A DNA stretch of 64,000 bases from JAJEEA01 sp965243615 (GCA_965243615.1 CBDEVO010000003.1:5332001-5396000), one strand, 5' to 3'. Numbered from the stretch's first letter, positions 1 through 9,232 are shown. Notes: generated from the letters alone by a model not told the origin. Program-made: numbers and translations.

Positions 1-951
1 TACAGCCTCAAGCCGATGAACTGCCCGGGGCACATGCTGGTCTTCGCGAGCGAGGTCCGCAGCTACCGCGACCTGCCGATCCGCTACCACGACCAGAGCG
101 TCCTGCACCGGGACGAGGCGTCGGGGGTGCTCGCGGGCCTGACCCGGGCCCGCCAGTTCTGCCAGGACGACGCGCACTGCTTCGTCGCCCCCGACCAGAT
201 CGCGGGCGAGGTCGAGCGCCTGCTGCGCCTCGTGCAGGGGGTCTACGCCGACTTCGGGCTCGAGTTCTCGGTGGAGCTGTCGACGCGGCCCGAGACGTTC
301 CTGGGCGACACCGCCACCTGGGACCAGGCGGAGTCGCAACTGAAGGAAGCGCTCGAGGCGGCCGGCCAGGACTACCGCGTCGCCGAGGGCGAGGGCAACT
401 TCTACGGGCCCAAGATCGACTTCCACGTCGTGGACGCCATCGGCCGCAACTGGCAGTGCGCGACGATTCAGCTCGACTACCAGCTTCCCGAGCGCTTCCA
501 GCTCAAGTACATCGGCGAGGACAACGCCGAGCACCGCCCCGTGGTCATTCACCGGGCCATCTTCGGCAGCTTCGAGCGGTTCATCGCCCTCCTCATCGAG
601 CACTACGCGGGCGCGTTCCCGCTCTGGCTCGCCCCGGTGCAGGCGGTCGTGGTGCCCATCGCCGATCGTCACCGCGACTACGCCGAGTCGGTGGCGAGCC
701 GGTTGCGCGGGGCCGGCCTCCGCGTCGAGGTCGACGCCCGCCACGAGAAGATGGGGTATAAGATTCGCTCGGCGCAGCTCCGAAAGATCCCGTACATGCT
801 GGTCACCGGCGATCGCGAGGCGGCCGAGGACGCGGTGGCCGTCCGGCACCGGCGGGACGGCGACCGCGGGGCCAGCTCCGTCGGCGACTTCGTCGCCGCC
901 GCCCTCGACGAGGTGCGGCGGCGGGGCGACGGCGGCGCGACGCGCCATTGA
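1..951 (+). CDS. thrS: Threonyl-tRNA synthetase, C-terminal part (5' end outside window)
   Basis: Charges tRNA-Thr with threonine in the cytoplasm. The reading frame is open from base 1, so the start lies upstream of the window and only about 316 residues are seen. They begin just before MNCPGHMLVF, a ThrS catalytic-core signature. The class II motif 2 region (HRDEASG) and motif 3 (HRAIFGSFERFIALL) follow, then the HGTP anticodon-binding domain from about residue 215 (PLWLAPVQAVVVPIADRH). It is the first gene of the classical thrS-infC-rpmI-rplT-pheST cluster and ends 39 bases before the proposed infC start. Identification is secure. The N-terminal TGS and editing domains cannot be assessed. 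Confidence 0.97.
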   Translation, partial: YSLKPMNCPGHMLVFASEVRSYRDLPIRYHDQSVLHRDEASGVLAGLTRARQFCQDDAHCFVAPDQIAGEVERLLRLVQGVYADFGLEFSVELSTRPETFLGDTATWDQAESQLKEALEAAGQDYRVAEGEGNFYGPKIDFHVVDAIGRNWQCATIQLDYQLPERFQLKYIGEDNAEHRPVVIHRAIFGSFERFIALLIEHYAGAFPLWLAPVQAVVVPIADRHRDYAESVASRLRGAGLRVEVDARHEKMGYKIRSAQLRKIPYMLVTGDREAAEDAVAVRHRRDGDRGASSVGDFVAAALDEVRRRGDGGATRH

Positions 952-978
952 CGACGTCCGCACCCGCAACCCATTCAC

Positions 979-993
979 AAGGGGGACGCTATC
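979..993 (+). promoter_or_regulatory. infC ribosome binding site with non-canonical ATC start
   Basis: AAGGGGG at 979-985 is followed by a 5-base spacer and ATC at 991-993. No ATG, GTG or TTG is in frame before 1051. This placement decides the start and fits discrimination by IF-3 against non-AUG starts (autoregulation known in E. coli; inferred here). Confidence 0.7.
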
Positions 994-1548
994 GCTTTCG
1001 TTCGCAACCAGAGACGTGAGGTCCGGACCCGCACCAACGAGCGGATACGCGTGCGGGAGATCCGGGTCATCGACGACACGGGCCAGCAGCTCGGCATCAT
1101 GTCGCCCCCCCAGGCGCTCGCCATCGCCCGGGAGAAGGGGCTCGACCTCGTCGAGATCTCCCCCACCGCGTCGCCGCCCGTCTGCCGCATCATGGACTAC
1201 GGGCGCTATCACTACCAGGAACAGAAGCGCACCCGGGAAGCGCGCAAGAACCAGAAGTCGATCGAGCTCAAGGAGATCAAGTTCCGGCCCAAGGTGGACG
1301 AGCACGACTACAACTTCAAGAAGAAGCACATCGAGCGCATCGTCAAGGAAGGCGACAAGGTGAAGGCCACGATCTTCTTCCGCGGACGGGAGATGGCCCA
1401 CCCCGACTTCGGGCGGCGCATTCTCGATCGCCTCGTCGAGGACCTCGAGGGCGTGGCGGCGGCCGAGACCCACCCGAGCATGCAGGGCAACCAGATGCAC
1501 ATCATCCTGTCCGGCGTCGGCGGCGGCAAGAAGGGACAGGGGAGCTGA
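991..1548 (+). CDS. infC: Translation initiation factor IF-3, probable ATC start
   Basis: IF-3 binds the 30S subunit, prevents premature 50S joining and proofreads the initiation codon. The first canonical start is GTG at 1051, but that would cut off the conserved N-terminal segment. The frame is open upstream, and 991 onward reads I-A-F-V-R-N-Q-R-R-E-V-R-T-R-T-N-E-R-I, typical IF-3 leader sequence. A Shine-Dalgarno-like AAGGGGG at 979-985 lies 5 bases before ATC at 991. A non-AUG start (AUU in E. coli) is the known device by which IF-3 represses its own synthesis, so ATC is expected here rather than an error. The motifs LDLVEISP and PPVCRIMDYG mark the family. The product would be 185 residues, a normal length. 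Confidence 0.93.
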   Translation: MAFVRNQRREVRTRTNERIRVREIRVIDDTGQQLGIMSPPQALAIAREKGLDLVEISPTASPPVCRIMDYGRYHYQEQKRTREARKNQKSIELKEIKFRPKVDEHDYNFKKKHIERIVKEGDKVKATIFFRGREMAHPDFGRRILDRLVEDLEGVAAAETHPSMQGNQMHIILSGVGGGKKGQGS

Positions 1549-1555
1549 GATTCGA

Positions 1556-1753
1556 ATGCCGAAGATGAAGACACACCGCGGGGCCGCCAAGCGCTTCAAG
1601 ACGACGGCCACCGGAAAGGTCGTGCGCAGCCAGTCGCTGAAGCAGCACATCCTGACGAGCAAGACGACCAAGCGGAAGCGGAACCTGCGTAAGTCGGCCC
1701 TGATCTCGGCCGCCGACACCCGCCGCGTTCAGCGCCTGCTGCCGAACGGATAG
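1556..1753 (+). CDS. rpmI: 50S ribosomal protein L35
   Basis: Small, very basic large-subunit protein of 65 residues, the normal length. The start MPKMKTHRGAAKRFKTTATG and the C-terminal pattern RRVQRLLP are diagnostic of bL35. It starts 7 bases after the infC stop, so it is surely co-transcribed. In many bacteria L20 represses translation of the rpmI-rplT pair. The 54-base gap to rplT contains a GC-rich stem (GGGCGGC then GCCGCCC, 1764-1780), but I cannot show an L20-binding structure. Confidence 0.97.
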   Translation: MPKMKTHRGAAKRFKTTATGKVVRSQSLKQHILTSKTTKRKRNLRKSALISAADTRRVQRLLPNG

Positions 1754-1807
1754 CGGAACCCGGGCGGCGGGAGCCGCCCCGAACGACGGATTCAGGGAGT
1801 TGAACGG

Positions 1808-2172
<365 letters not shown>

Positions 2173-2176
<4 letters not shown>

Positions 2177-3219
2177 CGGCCCCGAGCGACATCGACGGTA
2201 TCCGCGCCGCCTTCCAGGCGGACCTCGGGGCGGTCTCGTCCGAGCCCGACCTGCAGGCGGTGCGGGACCGGTACCTCGGCCGCAAGCGGGGCGCCGTCGC
2301 GGCCCTGATGAAGCAGGTGGCGGGCGCGCCCCCCGAGGCCCGGCCCGCCCTCGGCAGGGGGGCCAATGTCCTCAAGCGCGAGATCGAGACCGCCCTCGAG
2401 GAGCGGCGCGAAGCGCTGCGAGTCGCGACGAGGCCGGCCGGGGCCGTGGACGTCACCCTGCCCGGCCGGGCGGCGCCGTTCGGACGCCGCCACCCCCTCA
2501 CCCTGATCCGCGAGCAGGTCGAGTCGATCTTCGAGGCGTGGGGCTTCGAGATTCTCCAGGGCCCGCAGGTCGAGGACGACTACCACAACTTCGAGGCCCT
2601 GAACATGCCGCCGGACCATCCGGCCCGCGACATGCAGGACACCTTCTACCTGGACGGTTCGATGCCCGGCGAGGGCGCCCCGGCGACGCTCCTCCGCACC
2701 CACACCTCGGGCATGCAGATCCGCTACATGGAGCGGCACGAGCCTCCGGTGCGCATCATCGCCCCGGGGCTCGTCTACCGCCGCGACACCCCCGACCTGA
2801 CCCACTCGCCCATGTTCATGCAGGTGGAAGGGCTGATGGTCGACGAGGGGATCACGATGGCGGACCTGAAGGGGACGCTCGTCGGCTTCCTCAAGGCGTT
2901 CTTCGACCCCGGCACCCGGGTCATGTTCCGGCCCAGCTTCTTCCCCTACACCGAGCCGAGCGCGGAGGTCTTCATCAGTTGCGTCTTCTGCGGCGGCGAC
3001 GGGTGCCCGGTCTGCAAGCAGACCGGCTGGCTCGAGATCCTCGGCTGCGGCATGGTGCACCCGGCCGTCTTCGAGGCGGTGGGCTACGACCCGGAGCGCT
3101 ACACGGGCTGGGCCTTCGGCCTCGGAATCGACCGGGTCGCCCTCCTCAAGTACCGGGTCGAGGACATCCGGCTCTTCTACGACAACGACTTGCGCCTGCT
3201 GGAGCAGTTTCCCCATTGA
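2173..3219 (+). CDS. pheS: Phenylalanyl-tRNA synthetase alpha subunit
   Basis: Catalytic subunit of the (alpha-beta)2 enzyme that charges tRNA-Phe. The start is GTG at 2173, overlapping the rplT stop, giving 348 residues, the usual length. The N-terminal coiled coil (about residues 1-85) is followed by the class II core, with DHPARDMQDTFYLD (motif 2 side), the cysteine-rich insertion CVFCGGDGCPVCKQTGW also seen in many bacterial PheS, and motif 3 GLGIDRVALLKYRVEDIR near the C-terminus. The stop TGA overlaps the pheT TTG start by four bases. No anomaly. Confidence 0.97.
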
Positions 3220-5300
3220 GAGTCCTCGTGTCGTGGCTGCGGGAGCTCGTCGACGTTCCGGTCGGCGTCGACGAGCTGGCTGACCGGCTGACCATGTGCG
3301 GGTTCGAGGTCGGCGCGGTCGAGCCCTGGCCGGCCGACCCCCGGACACCCGGCGCCGCGCCGGACGCGGTGCTGGATCTCGAGATCACCACGAACCGCCC
3401 CGACTGCCTGTCCGTGCTCGGCATCGCGCGCGAGGTCGCCACCGCCTACCACTCCGAGCTCCGGATGCCGCCGGCGGCGTCCGCCGGGTCCGACCCCGGC
3501 GCGGGAGACGCCGTCGCCATCACCATCGAAGACCCCGATCTCTGTCCCCGCTACGTGGGCGCGCTCGCACAGGTGACGGTGGGGCCGTCGCCGCCGTGGC
3601 TGGCCCGGCGGCTCGAAGCGGCCGACGTGCGGCCCATCAACAACGTCGTCGACGTCACCAACTACGTCATGCTCGAGCTGGGGCACCCCATGCACGCGTT
3701 CGATCTCGACCGGCTCGCCGGCCCCGAGATTCGCGTGCGCCGGGCGCGCGCCGGCGAGACCGTCCGCACCCTCGACGGCGCCGACCGGACCCTCGGCCCC
3801 GACATGCTGGTCATCGCCGACGCCGAGCGCCCGCAGGCGGTCGCCGGGGTCATGGGCGGGGCCGCCTCGGAGGTCGGCGTCGACACGCGCACGATCGTGC
3901 TGGAGGCCGCCTGGTTCGAGCCGATCCCGGTGCGGCGCACGAGCCGGCGGCTGGGCCTCGCCACCGACGCCTCCTACCGGTTCGAGCGCGGCGCCGACGT
4001 GGCGGCGCCGCCCGCCGCGATCCGCCGTGCCCACCGGCTGCTCGCCGACATCGGCGCGGGAACGCCCCGCGGCGCGCTCGTCGATTGCTTCCCCGCCCCG
4101 CCCGTGCCCGTCGAGATACGGCTCCGCCACGCCCGGATCGGACGCGTGCTGGGCCAGGCCATCGACGAGGGCTTCGTGGCGCCGGCGCTCGCGCGCCTCG
4201 GCTTCGGGCCGACCCCCGCGGCGGGGGACGACGGCCCCGTCTGGCACGTCCGGGTCCCCACGTTCCGGGTCGACGTCAAGCGGGAAGAGGACCTGATCGA
4301 GGAGATCGCGCGCCACCACGGCTACGACGAGATCCCGACCACGTTCCCGGCCCTGACCCGGCCCGCGTCCGCGCCCGGCCCCTGGCGGGCCCGTGACCGT
4401 CTCGTGCGGCGCCTCCTCACCGGCGCCGGGTTCTCGGAGGCCGTCACCTACGGGTTCGTCGAGGAGGCCGCGGCCCGCGCCGTCCAGCCCGATGCCGGGG
4501 ACGTCGTGGCCCTGCGCAACCCGCTCTCGGAGCGCGGCGCCGTGCTCAGGCCCTCGCTGCTCCCCGGCCTCGTCGACTCCGTGGTCCACAACCGGCGCCG
4601 CGAGCGGCACGACGTGCGGCTCTTCGAGATCGGCAGCCGCTTCCGCCAGGACGGCGGAGAGACGCCGGCCCTGGGCATCGCCATCGCCGGCTCGGGCGCC
4701 GCCGTGCACTGGAGCGCCCCCGCCAGGACGGCGGACCTGTTCGACCTGACCGGGGTCATCGCGCGGCTGTGCTCGGGCTTCGGCCTGGAAGCGTCGTTCG
4801 AGCCGGCGACGACCGACCACCTGGTGGCGGGGCGGCGCGCCCGCGTGCACGTCGGGGCGGGCGCCGAGCGCGTCGTGCTGGGAGAGGCCGGTCAGCTCGA
4901 TCCGGGGTTCGCGGCGGCGCGGGGCATGCCCGGATCGGATCCCGTGTACGTGGCCGAGCTCGATCTGCGGCGGCTCCCCCTAGACGCCTTCGACCGCCTG
5001 CGGGCGGCCCCCGTGCCCCGCCATCCTTCCATCACACGCGATCTCTCGGTCGAGATCGACGATGCCTTGCCTGCCGCGCAGGTTCGTGACACGATCCGGG
5101 CGGCGGCCGGGCCGACCCTCGTCGAGGTCGTCGAGGTCGACCGGTACACGGGGTCGGGCGTAGCCGCGAGCGCCGTCAGCCTCTCGGTCCGGTTGACGTT
5201 CCGCGCCCCCGACCGGACGCTGACCGACACCGAGGTCCAACGAAGCACCGACGCGGTGCTGCAGGCGCTCACGGAAACCCATCACGCAAAGCAGCGTTAG
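3216..5300 (+). CDS. pheT: Phenylalanyl-tRNA synthetase beta subunit, short form without the OB-fold tRNA-binding domain
   Basis: Partner of PheS. The proposed TTG start at 3216 (TTGA overlap with pheS) gives 694 residues beginning MRVLVSWLRELVDVP, the standard N-terminus. Most PheT are about 800 residues and carry a tRNA-binding OB-fold domain between about residues 40 and 150. Here ADRLTMCGFEVGAVEPW is followed after only some fifteen residues by the B3/B4 region LDLEITTNRPDCLSVLGIAREV, so that domain is absent. The editing-site region, B5 domain, inactive synthetase-like domain and C-terminal anticodon-binding ferredoxin fold (RHPSITRDLSVEI to the end) are present. The frame is intact, so this looks like a natural short variant. 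Confidence 0.95.
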   Translation: MRVLVSWLRELVDVPVGVDELADRLTMCGFEVGAVEPWPADPRTPGAAPDAVLDLEITTNRPDCLSVLGIAREVATAYHSELRMPPAASAGSDPGAGDAVAITIEDPDLCPRYVGALAQVTVGPSPPWLARRLEAADVRPINNVVDVTNYVMLELGHPMHAFDLDRLAGPEIRVRRARAGETVRTLDGADRTLGPDMLVIADAERPQAVAGVMGGAASEVGVDTRTIVLEAAWFEPIPVRRTSRRLGLATDASYRFERGADVAAPPAAIRRAHRLLADIGAGTPRGALVDCFPAPPVPVEIRLRHARIGRVLGQAIDEGFVAPALARLGFGPTPAAGDDGPVWHVRVPTFRVDVKREEDLIEEIARHHGYDEIPTTFPALTRPASAPGPWRARDRLVRRLLTGAGFSEAVTYGFVEEAAARAVQPDAGDVVALRNPLSERGAVLRPSLLPGLVDSVVHNRRRERHDVRLFEIGSRFRQDGGETPALGIAIAGSGAAVHWSAPARTADLFDLTGVIARLCSGFGLEASFEPATTDHLVAGRRARVHVGAGAERVVLGEAGQLDPGFAAARGMPGSDPVYVAELDLRRLPLDAFDRLRAAPVPRHPSITRDLSVEIDDALPAAQVRDTIRAAAGPTLVEVVEVDRYTGSGVAASAVSLSVRLTFRAPDRTLTDTEVQRSTDAVLQALTETHHAKQR

Positions 5301-5367
5301 GCGATCGATACGCGCAGAGGCGGGGAGTGGCACGGAGAGCGGCCGCCCGCGCCACTAGGAGTCGCTC

Positions 5368-5646
5368 ATGGTGAAGACGGAAGGCCCCCTGGAACTGAAG
5401 CCCATCGAACAGCTCGCCGAACGGGTTCAGTCGCTCGTCGAGGTGCTCGGAACCACCCGCGAGGAGCTCAAGATGGCCCTCGACGACAACACGCGCCTCT
5501 CGGGCGAGGTCGAAGAGCTCCGCGGCAAGCTGCAGGCGGCCGAGGAGGAGCAGCAGACACAGACCCGGGAGCTGCAGTCCGAGCGCGACGAAATCCGCGA
5601 CCGCATCACCCGGATGTTGGAGCAGATCGAGGAGATCAGCCTGTAG
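5368..5646 (+). CDS. Small coiled-coil protein, ZapB-like
   Basis: 92 residues, almost entirely heptad-patterned helix (from LKPIEQLAERVQSLVEVL to MLEQIEEISL) and rich in Glu, Gln and Arg. Size, predicted coiled coil and position directly before zapA suggest a ZapB-like cell-division factor (the family binds ZapA and the FtsZ ring). Coiled coils align easily with unrelated proteins, so the assignment rests mainly on context. ATG at 5368 has AGGAG at 5358-5362. A perfect GC-rich hairpin follows the stop. Confidence 0.6.
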   Translation: MVKTEGPLELKPIEQLAERVQSLVEVLGTTREELKMALDDNTRLSGEVEELRGKLQAAEEEQQTQTRELQSERDEIRDRITRMLEQIEEISL

Positions 5647-5647
5647 A

Positions 5648-5670
5648 GGCCCGCGGCCGGGCCGCGGGCC
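5648..5670 (+). terminator. GC-rich hairpin between the zapB-like gene and zapA
   Basis: A perfect 10-bp inverted repeat (5648-5657 with 5661-5670) with a 3-base loop lies 1 base after the upstream stop codon. There is no T-tract, so it may be an attenuator or RNA-stability element rather than a full terminator. Confidence 0.45.
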
Positions 5671-5684
5671 GTCGACGCCCCCCC

Positions 5685-6053
5685 ATGCGTCCGAGTACCG
5701 CCACCGTGAGCGACATCGAAGACGGACCCGTGACCGGCGACGCGCCGCAGATCGTGACCGTGGAGGTCATGGGGCAGCGCTTCTCGATCCGGAGCTCGCT
5801 CGACGTCGAGTACATCAACCGGCTGGCCAGCTACGTCGACCACAAGATCCACGCCGCGACCGAGCACTCGACCGGCGGCGACACCGTGCGCATCGCGGTG
5901 CTGGCGGCGATGAACATCGCCGACGAGTACTTCCGCAGCCGCGACACCGAGACCTCGCTCGAGGCGGCCCTGAAGACGCGCGCAGGCGAGATCGAGCGGA
6001 TGGTCGACGACGCCCTCGCCGACGTCGCGCCCGAACCCACCACCGAGGCCTGA
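5685..6053 (+). CDS. zapA: Cell division protein ZapA
   Basis: 122 residues. The core TVEVMGQRFSIRSSLDVEYI, then ASYVDHKIHAATEH and VRIAVLAAMNIADEYFR, is the ZapA pattern: a short beta-rich head followed by a long helix that dimerises. ZapA crosslinks FtsZ filaments at mid-cell. An N-terminal tail of about 20 residues precedes the domain, so the ATG at 5709 region or other internal starts cannot be excluded. It is followed by the 6S RNA gene and rny, an order also known from delta-proteobacteria. Confidence 0.92.
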   Translation: MRPSTATVSDIEDGPVTGDAPQIVTVEVMGQRFSIRSSLDVEYINRLASYVDHKIHAATEHSTGGDTVRIAVLAAMNIADEYFRSRDTETSLEAALKTRAGEIERMVDDALADVAPEPTTEA

Positions 6054-6204
6054 CCGGCCCGGGCTCGATCGCGGCAATCGCCGGGCGGGCCTTGCGGGCG
6101 GTCCGGGTTCGTTCTAAGATGGGGCATCGAGAGCGACTCAGACAGGCGGTCACGCTCTGCCGCATGTGTCGGCTGGCAGTTGGCGGCCATGTGAAATCCG
6201 AGAG

Positions 6205-6395
6205 ATCCCTGCAGTGTTCGTGATGGTCCAGGAGGCTCGTTTGAGCCAACGCTATACCCAAGAGAGCCGCGACGCTTCGTGGCGTGCAGGCCTCCGCGCG
6301 AGGTAGCGCAAAGCGAAGCTGGTTGACACGACAGCGGCTCCACCTGCTTCTGGCAGGTTCATTCGACCTCCCCACACGGCAATGCGGGGCTTTAC
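6205..6395 (+). ncRNA. ssrS: 6S RNA
   Basis: Non-coding RNA that mimics an open promoter and sequesters housekeeping RNA polymerase. The 5' part CCCTGCAGTGTTCGTG (6208-6223) and TTTGAGCCAACG (6240-6251) follow the 6S pattern (CTGnnnTGTTCG then TGAGCC). The 3' part GCAATGCGGGGC (6379-6390) can pair with the 5' CCCTGCAGTGTT to close the long rod. The central part lacks any convincing reading frame. Location directly after zapA is the classical 6S locus. The ends are approximate to about 10 bases. A covariance-model search was not possible. Confidence 0.85.
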
Positions 6396-6552
6396 GCCTC
6401 ACCTCTCCAGGCGTCGCCTTCCGGCGGTCCGGCGTTAGACACGGCGGGCCGCCGCCTTGGCGCCTCCCTTCGAGGGGCTGCCCGCCGCGCCGGTTGTCTG
6501 GCGCTCCCCGCGACCCCCGGCGGCAACCGCCGCGGGGTCCGAGGGACCACCC

Positions 6553-8109
6553 ATGGACCTTGTCACGACCGCAGGTATCGTCCTGGCCGTCGTCGTCGTT
6601 TCCCTAGTCTGGTTCCTGACCCGCGAACGCGCCGCCCGCACCGTCGGCCAGGCGAGAGAAGAAGCGGACCGCCTCCTGCATGACGCTCACCGGGAGGCCG
6701 ACGCCTACCGGAAGGAGACGGAGCTCGCGGCCAAGGAGCAGGCCCACACGCTGCTACAGGAGAGTGAGCGTCAGAGCCAGGAGCGGCGCGACGAGCTGGC
6801 GTCCATCGAGCGCCAGCTCACCCGCCGGGCCCAGGAGCTGACGGAGCAGGACCGCGAGGCCAAGCGCACCGAGGAGACTCTCGCGGCACGACAGGAGCAG
6901 CTCGACGAGCGCGACAGCACCCTCGCCGAGGAGCACCGCCGCTGCGACGAGTTGATCCGCGAGCAGCAGCAGGCCCTGCAGCGGGTCTCGGGCCTCACCG
7001 CCGACGAGGCGAAGGAGCTCGTCATCAAGCAGATCGAGCAGGACGCCCGCCGCGACGCCGCCAACCTCGTCAAGCGGCTCGAGGCCGAGGCCCGCGAGCA
7101 GGCGGCGGAGAAGGCGAGGCAGATCATCACCCAGGCCATCCAGCGCAGCGCCCCCGAGCACGCCATCGAGACCACCGTCTCGGTCGTCGACCTGCCCAGC
7201 GACGACCTCAAGGGCCGCATCATCGGCCGGGAGGGCCGGAACATCCGCGCCCTCGAGCAGGCCACCGGGGTGGAGCTGATCGTCGACGACACCCCCGGCG
7301 CCATCATCCTGTCGAGCTTCGACCCCTTCCGGCGCGAGGTCGCGAAGCAGGCCATCGAGCGGTTGATCGCGGACGGCCGCATCCATCCCGCCCGCATCGA
7401 GGAGGTCGTCGAGAAGGTCAAGGTCGAGCAGGAGGAGCTGGCCCTCAAGGAGGGCGAGGCGGCCGCGTTCGAGCTGGGGCTCTTCGACATGCACCCCGAG
7501 ATACACCGGCTGATGGGGAAGCTGAAGTTCCGCACCAGCTACGGCCAGAACGTGCTGAGCCACTCCAAGGAGGTGGCGTACCTCGCCGGCATCATGGCCC
7601 GCGAGGTGGGGCTCGACGCCCACACCACGATTCGGGGCGCGTTCGTGCACGACATCGGCAAGGCCATCGACCGCGACCTGCAGGGGACGCACCTCTCGCT
7701 CGGCATCGACTTCCTGCGCCAGCACGGCGAGAAGGAGGAGGTCGTCGACGCCATGGCCGCCCACCACATGGACATCGACTGGCCCTCGCTCGAGTCGATG
7801 CTCGTCCAGGCCGCCGACGCCATCTCCGCCGCCCGGCCCGGTGCCCGGCGCGACATCCTCGAGTCGTACATCAAGCGCCTCAAGCAGCTCGAGAGCATCG
7901 CCGACTCGTTCGACGGGGTCTCCAAGGCGTTCGCCCTGCAGGCGGGCCGCGAGGTCCGAATCATGGTCGAGAGCGAGAGGGTGAGCGACGAGGAAGCGGT
8001 CTGGCTGTCGAAGGACATCGCCAAGCGGGTCGAGAACGAGTTGCAGTACCCGGGCCAGATCAAGGTCACGGTGATCCGCGAAACCCGGGCGGTGGACTAC
8101 GCCAGGTAA
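6553..8109 (+). CDS. rny: Ribonuclease Y
   Basis: Membrane-anchored endoribonuclease that initiates mRNA decay. From ATG 6553 the protein has 518 residues: an N-terminal membrane helix (about 5-22, AGIVLAVVVVSLVWFL), a long coiled coil to about residue 195, a KH domain (GRIIGREGRNIRALEQATG, from about 221), and an HD domain with the HDIGKA metal motif near residue 366. The frame is open upstream to 6457, but the segment before 6553 is unlike the family and the membrane anchor should be N-terminal, so 6553 is preferred. Confidence 0.95.
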   Translation: MDLVTTAGIVLAVVVVSLVWFLTRERAARTVGQAREEADRLLHDAHREADAYRKETELAAKEQAHTLLQESERQSQERRDELASIERQLTRRAQELTEQDREAKRTEETLAARQEQLDERDSTLAEEHRRCDELIREQQQALQRVSGLTADEAKELVIKQIEQDARRDAANLVKRLEAEAREQAAEKARQIITQAIQRSAPEHAIETTVSVVDLPSDDLKGRIIGREGRNIRALEQATGVELIVDDTPGAIILSSFDPFRREVAKQAIERLIADGRIHPARIEEVVEKVKVEQEELALKEGEAAAFELGLFDMHPEIHRLMGKLKFRTSYGQNVLSHSKEVAYLAGIMAREVGLDAHTTIRGAFVHDIGKAIDRDLQGTHLSLGIDFLRQHGEKEEVVDAMAAHHMDIDWPSLESMLVQAADAISAARPGARRDILESYIKRLKQLESIADSFDGVSKAFALQAGREVRIMVESERVSDEEAVWLSKDIAKRVENELQYPGQIKVTVIRETRAVDYAR

Positions 8110-8200
8110 CGCCGCGGCCGGCCCGGGGACCGTCGCCGACCTGGGCGAGGCGGCCATCATCGAGCGGATAAGGCGCCGGACGCCGGATGCGCCGGCCTGG

Positions 8201-9166
8201 GTGCCCACCGGCATCGGCGACGACGCCGCGGTGGTCGAGCCGGCCCGCGGCGCCCTCGACGTCGTCACCACCGACACCCTCGTCGAAGGCGTCCACTTCG
8301 ACCGCTCGTTCGTGTCCGCGGCCGACGTCGGCCACCGCACCCTCGCCGTGAACCTGAGCGATCTGGCCGCGATGGGGGCGACGCCCCGGGCGGCGGTGCT
8401 GTCCCTGGTCCTCCCCGGGACGCTCGCGGTGGCCGATCTCGACGGGATGATCGAGGGCCTGCTCGCCCTCGCGGCGCGGCACCGCGTCGCCCTCGTCGGC
8501 GGCAACGTCACCCGCACGCACGGCCCCCTGGTGCTGGGCGTGACCGCGGTCGGCGCGGTCCGGCGCCGGCGCGTGCTGACGCGCGACGGCGGCCGGCCGG
8601 GGGACGAGCTGTGGGTGACGGGCGCCGTCGGCGCCGCCGCCGCCGGGCTCGCCGCGCTCCAGGCCCAGGCCCCGGCCTCGGACATCGCCACCGACCCCGA
8701 CGTCGACGACTGCATCGGGCGCTACCGGCGGCCCGAGCCGCGGGTCCGCATCGGGACCCTGCTCGGCCGGAACCGCGTGGCCCGGGCCGGCATCGACCTG
8801 AGCGACGGGCTCGCGGACGGCTTGCGCCAGCTCGCGGGCGCGTCCGGCGTCGGCGTCGAGGTGGACGCGGCCGCGATTCCCGTGCACGCCGGGGCGCGCC
8901 GGTGGTTCGCCCGCGTCGGGCGCGACCCCGTCGAGGCGGCCCTCCGCGGGGGCGACGACTACGAGCTGCTGATCGCGGTGCCCCGCCGCCAGCGCCGGGC
9001 CCTCCGCATGCTGTCCCACCTCTTCCGAGGCGTCCCCGTCACCCGCATCGGCGAGCTGACGAAGGCCCCCGACCTCGTGCTGCGCACCGCGGACGGCGAC
9101 CGGCCGGTGCCGGGGGGCTACGAGCACTTCCGGGAGGCGCCCCCGGCCGGCGACCGCCCCGCGTGA
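8201..9166 (+). CDS. thiL: Thiamine-monophosphate kinase (N-terminus uncertain)
   Basis: Phosphorylates thiamine monophosphate to thiamine diphosphate. Recognised by TGIGDDAAVVEP, TTDTLVEGVHF, AVNLSDLAAMGATP, VGGNVTRT and GIDLSDGLADGL, in family order. GTG 8201 is the only canonical start and gives 321 residues. However, family-like sequence continues in frame upstream (VADLGEAAIIERIRRR, 8132-8179), and the frame stays open back to 8075 without ATG, GTG or TTG. The real start is therefore probably a rare codon (CTG at 8141 is one candidate), or a sequence error hides it. It follows rny by about 30 bases if the longer form is real. Confidence 0.9.
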   Translation: MPTGIGDDAAVVEPARGALDVVTTDTLVEGVHFDRSFVSAADVGHRTLAVNLSDLAAMGATPRAAVLSLVLPGTLAVADLDGMIEGLLALAARHRVALVGGNVTRTHGPLVLGVTAVGAVRRRRVLTRDGGRPGDELWVTGAVGAAAAGLAALQAQAPASDIATDPDVDDCIGRYRRPEPRVRIGTLLGRNRVARAGIDLSDGLADGLRQLAGASGVGVEVDAAAIPVHAGARRWFARVGRDPVEAALRGGDDYELLIAVPRRQRRALRMLSHLFRGVPVTRIGELTKAPDLVLRTADGDRPVPGGYEHFREAPPAGDRPA

Positions 9167-9232
9167 TCCGCCTGCCCGGGCGACGGCCGCGCTCCCTCGC
9201 CGAGCCGACCCTGACGGCGGAAGCGAGATCAC

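Noticed and set aside
6754..8715. A 653-codon minus-strand frame over rny and thiL
   Set aside because: Antisense shadow; the plus strand has well-supported conserved genes.
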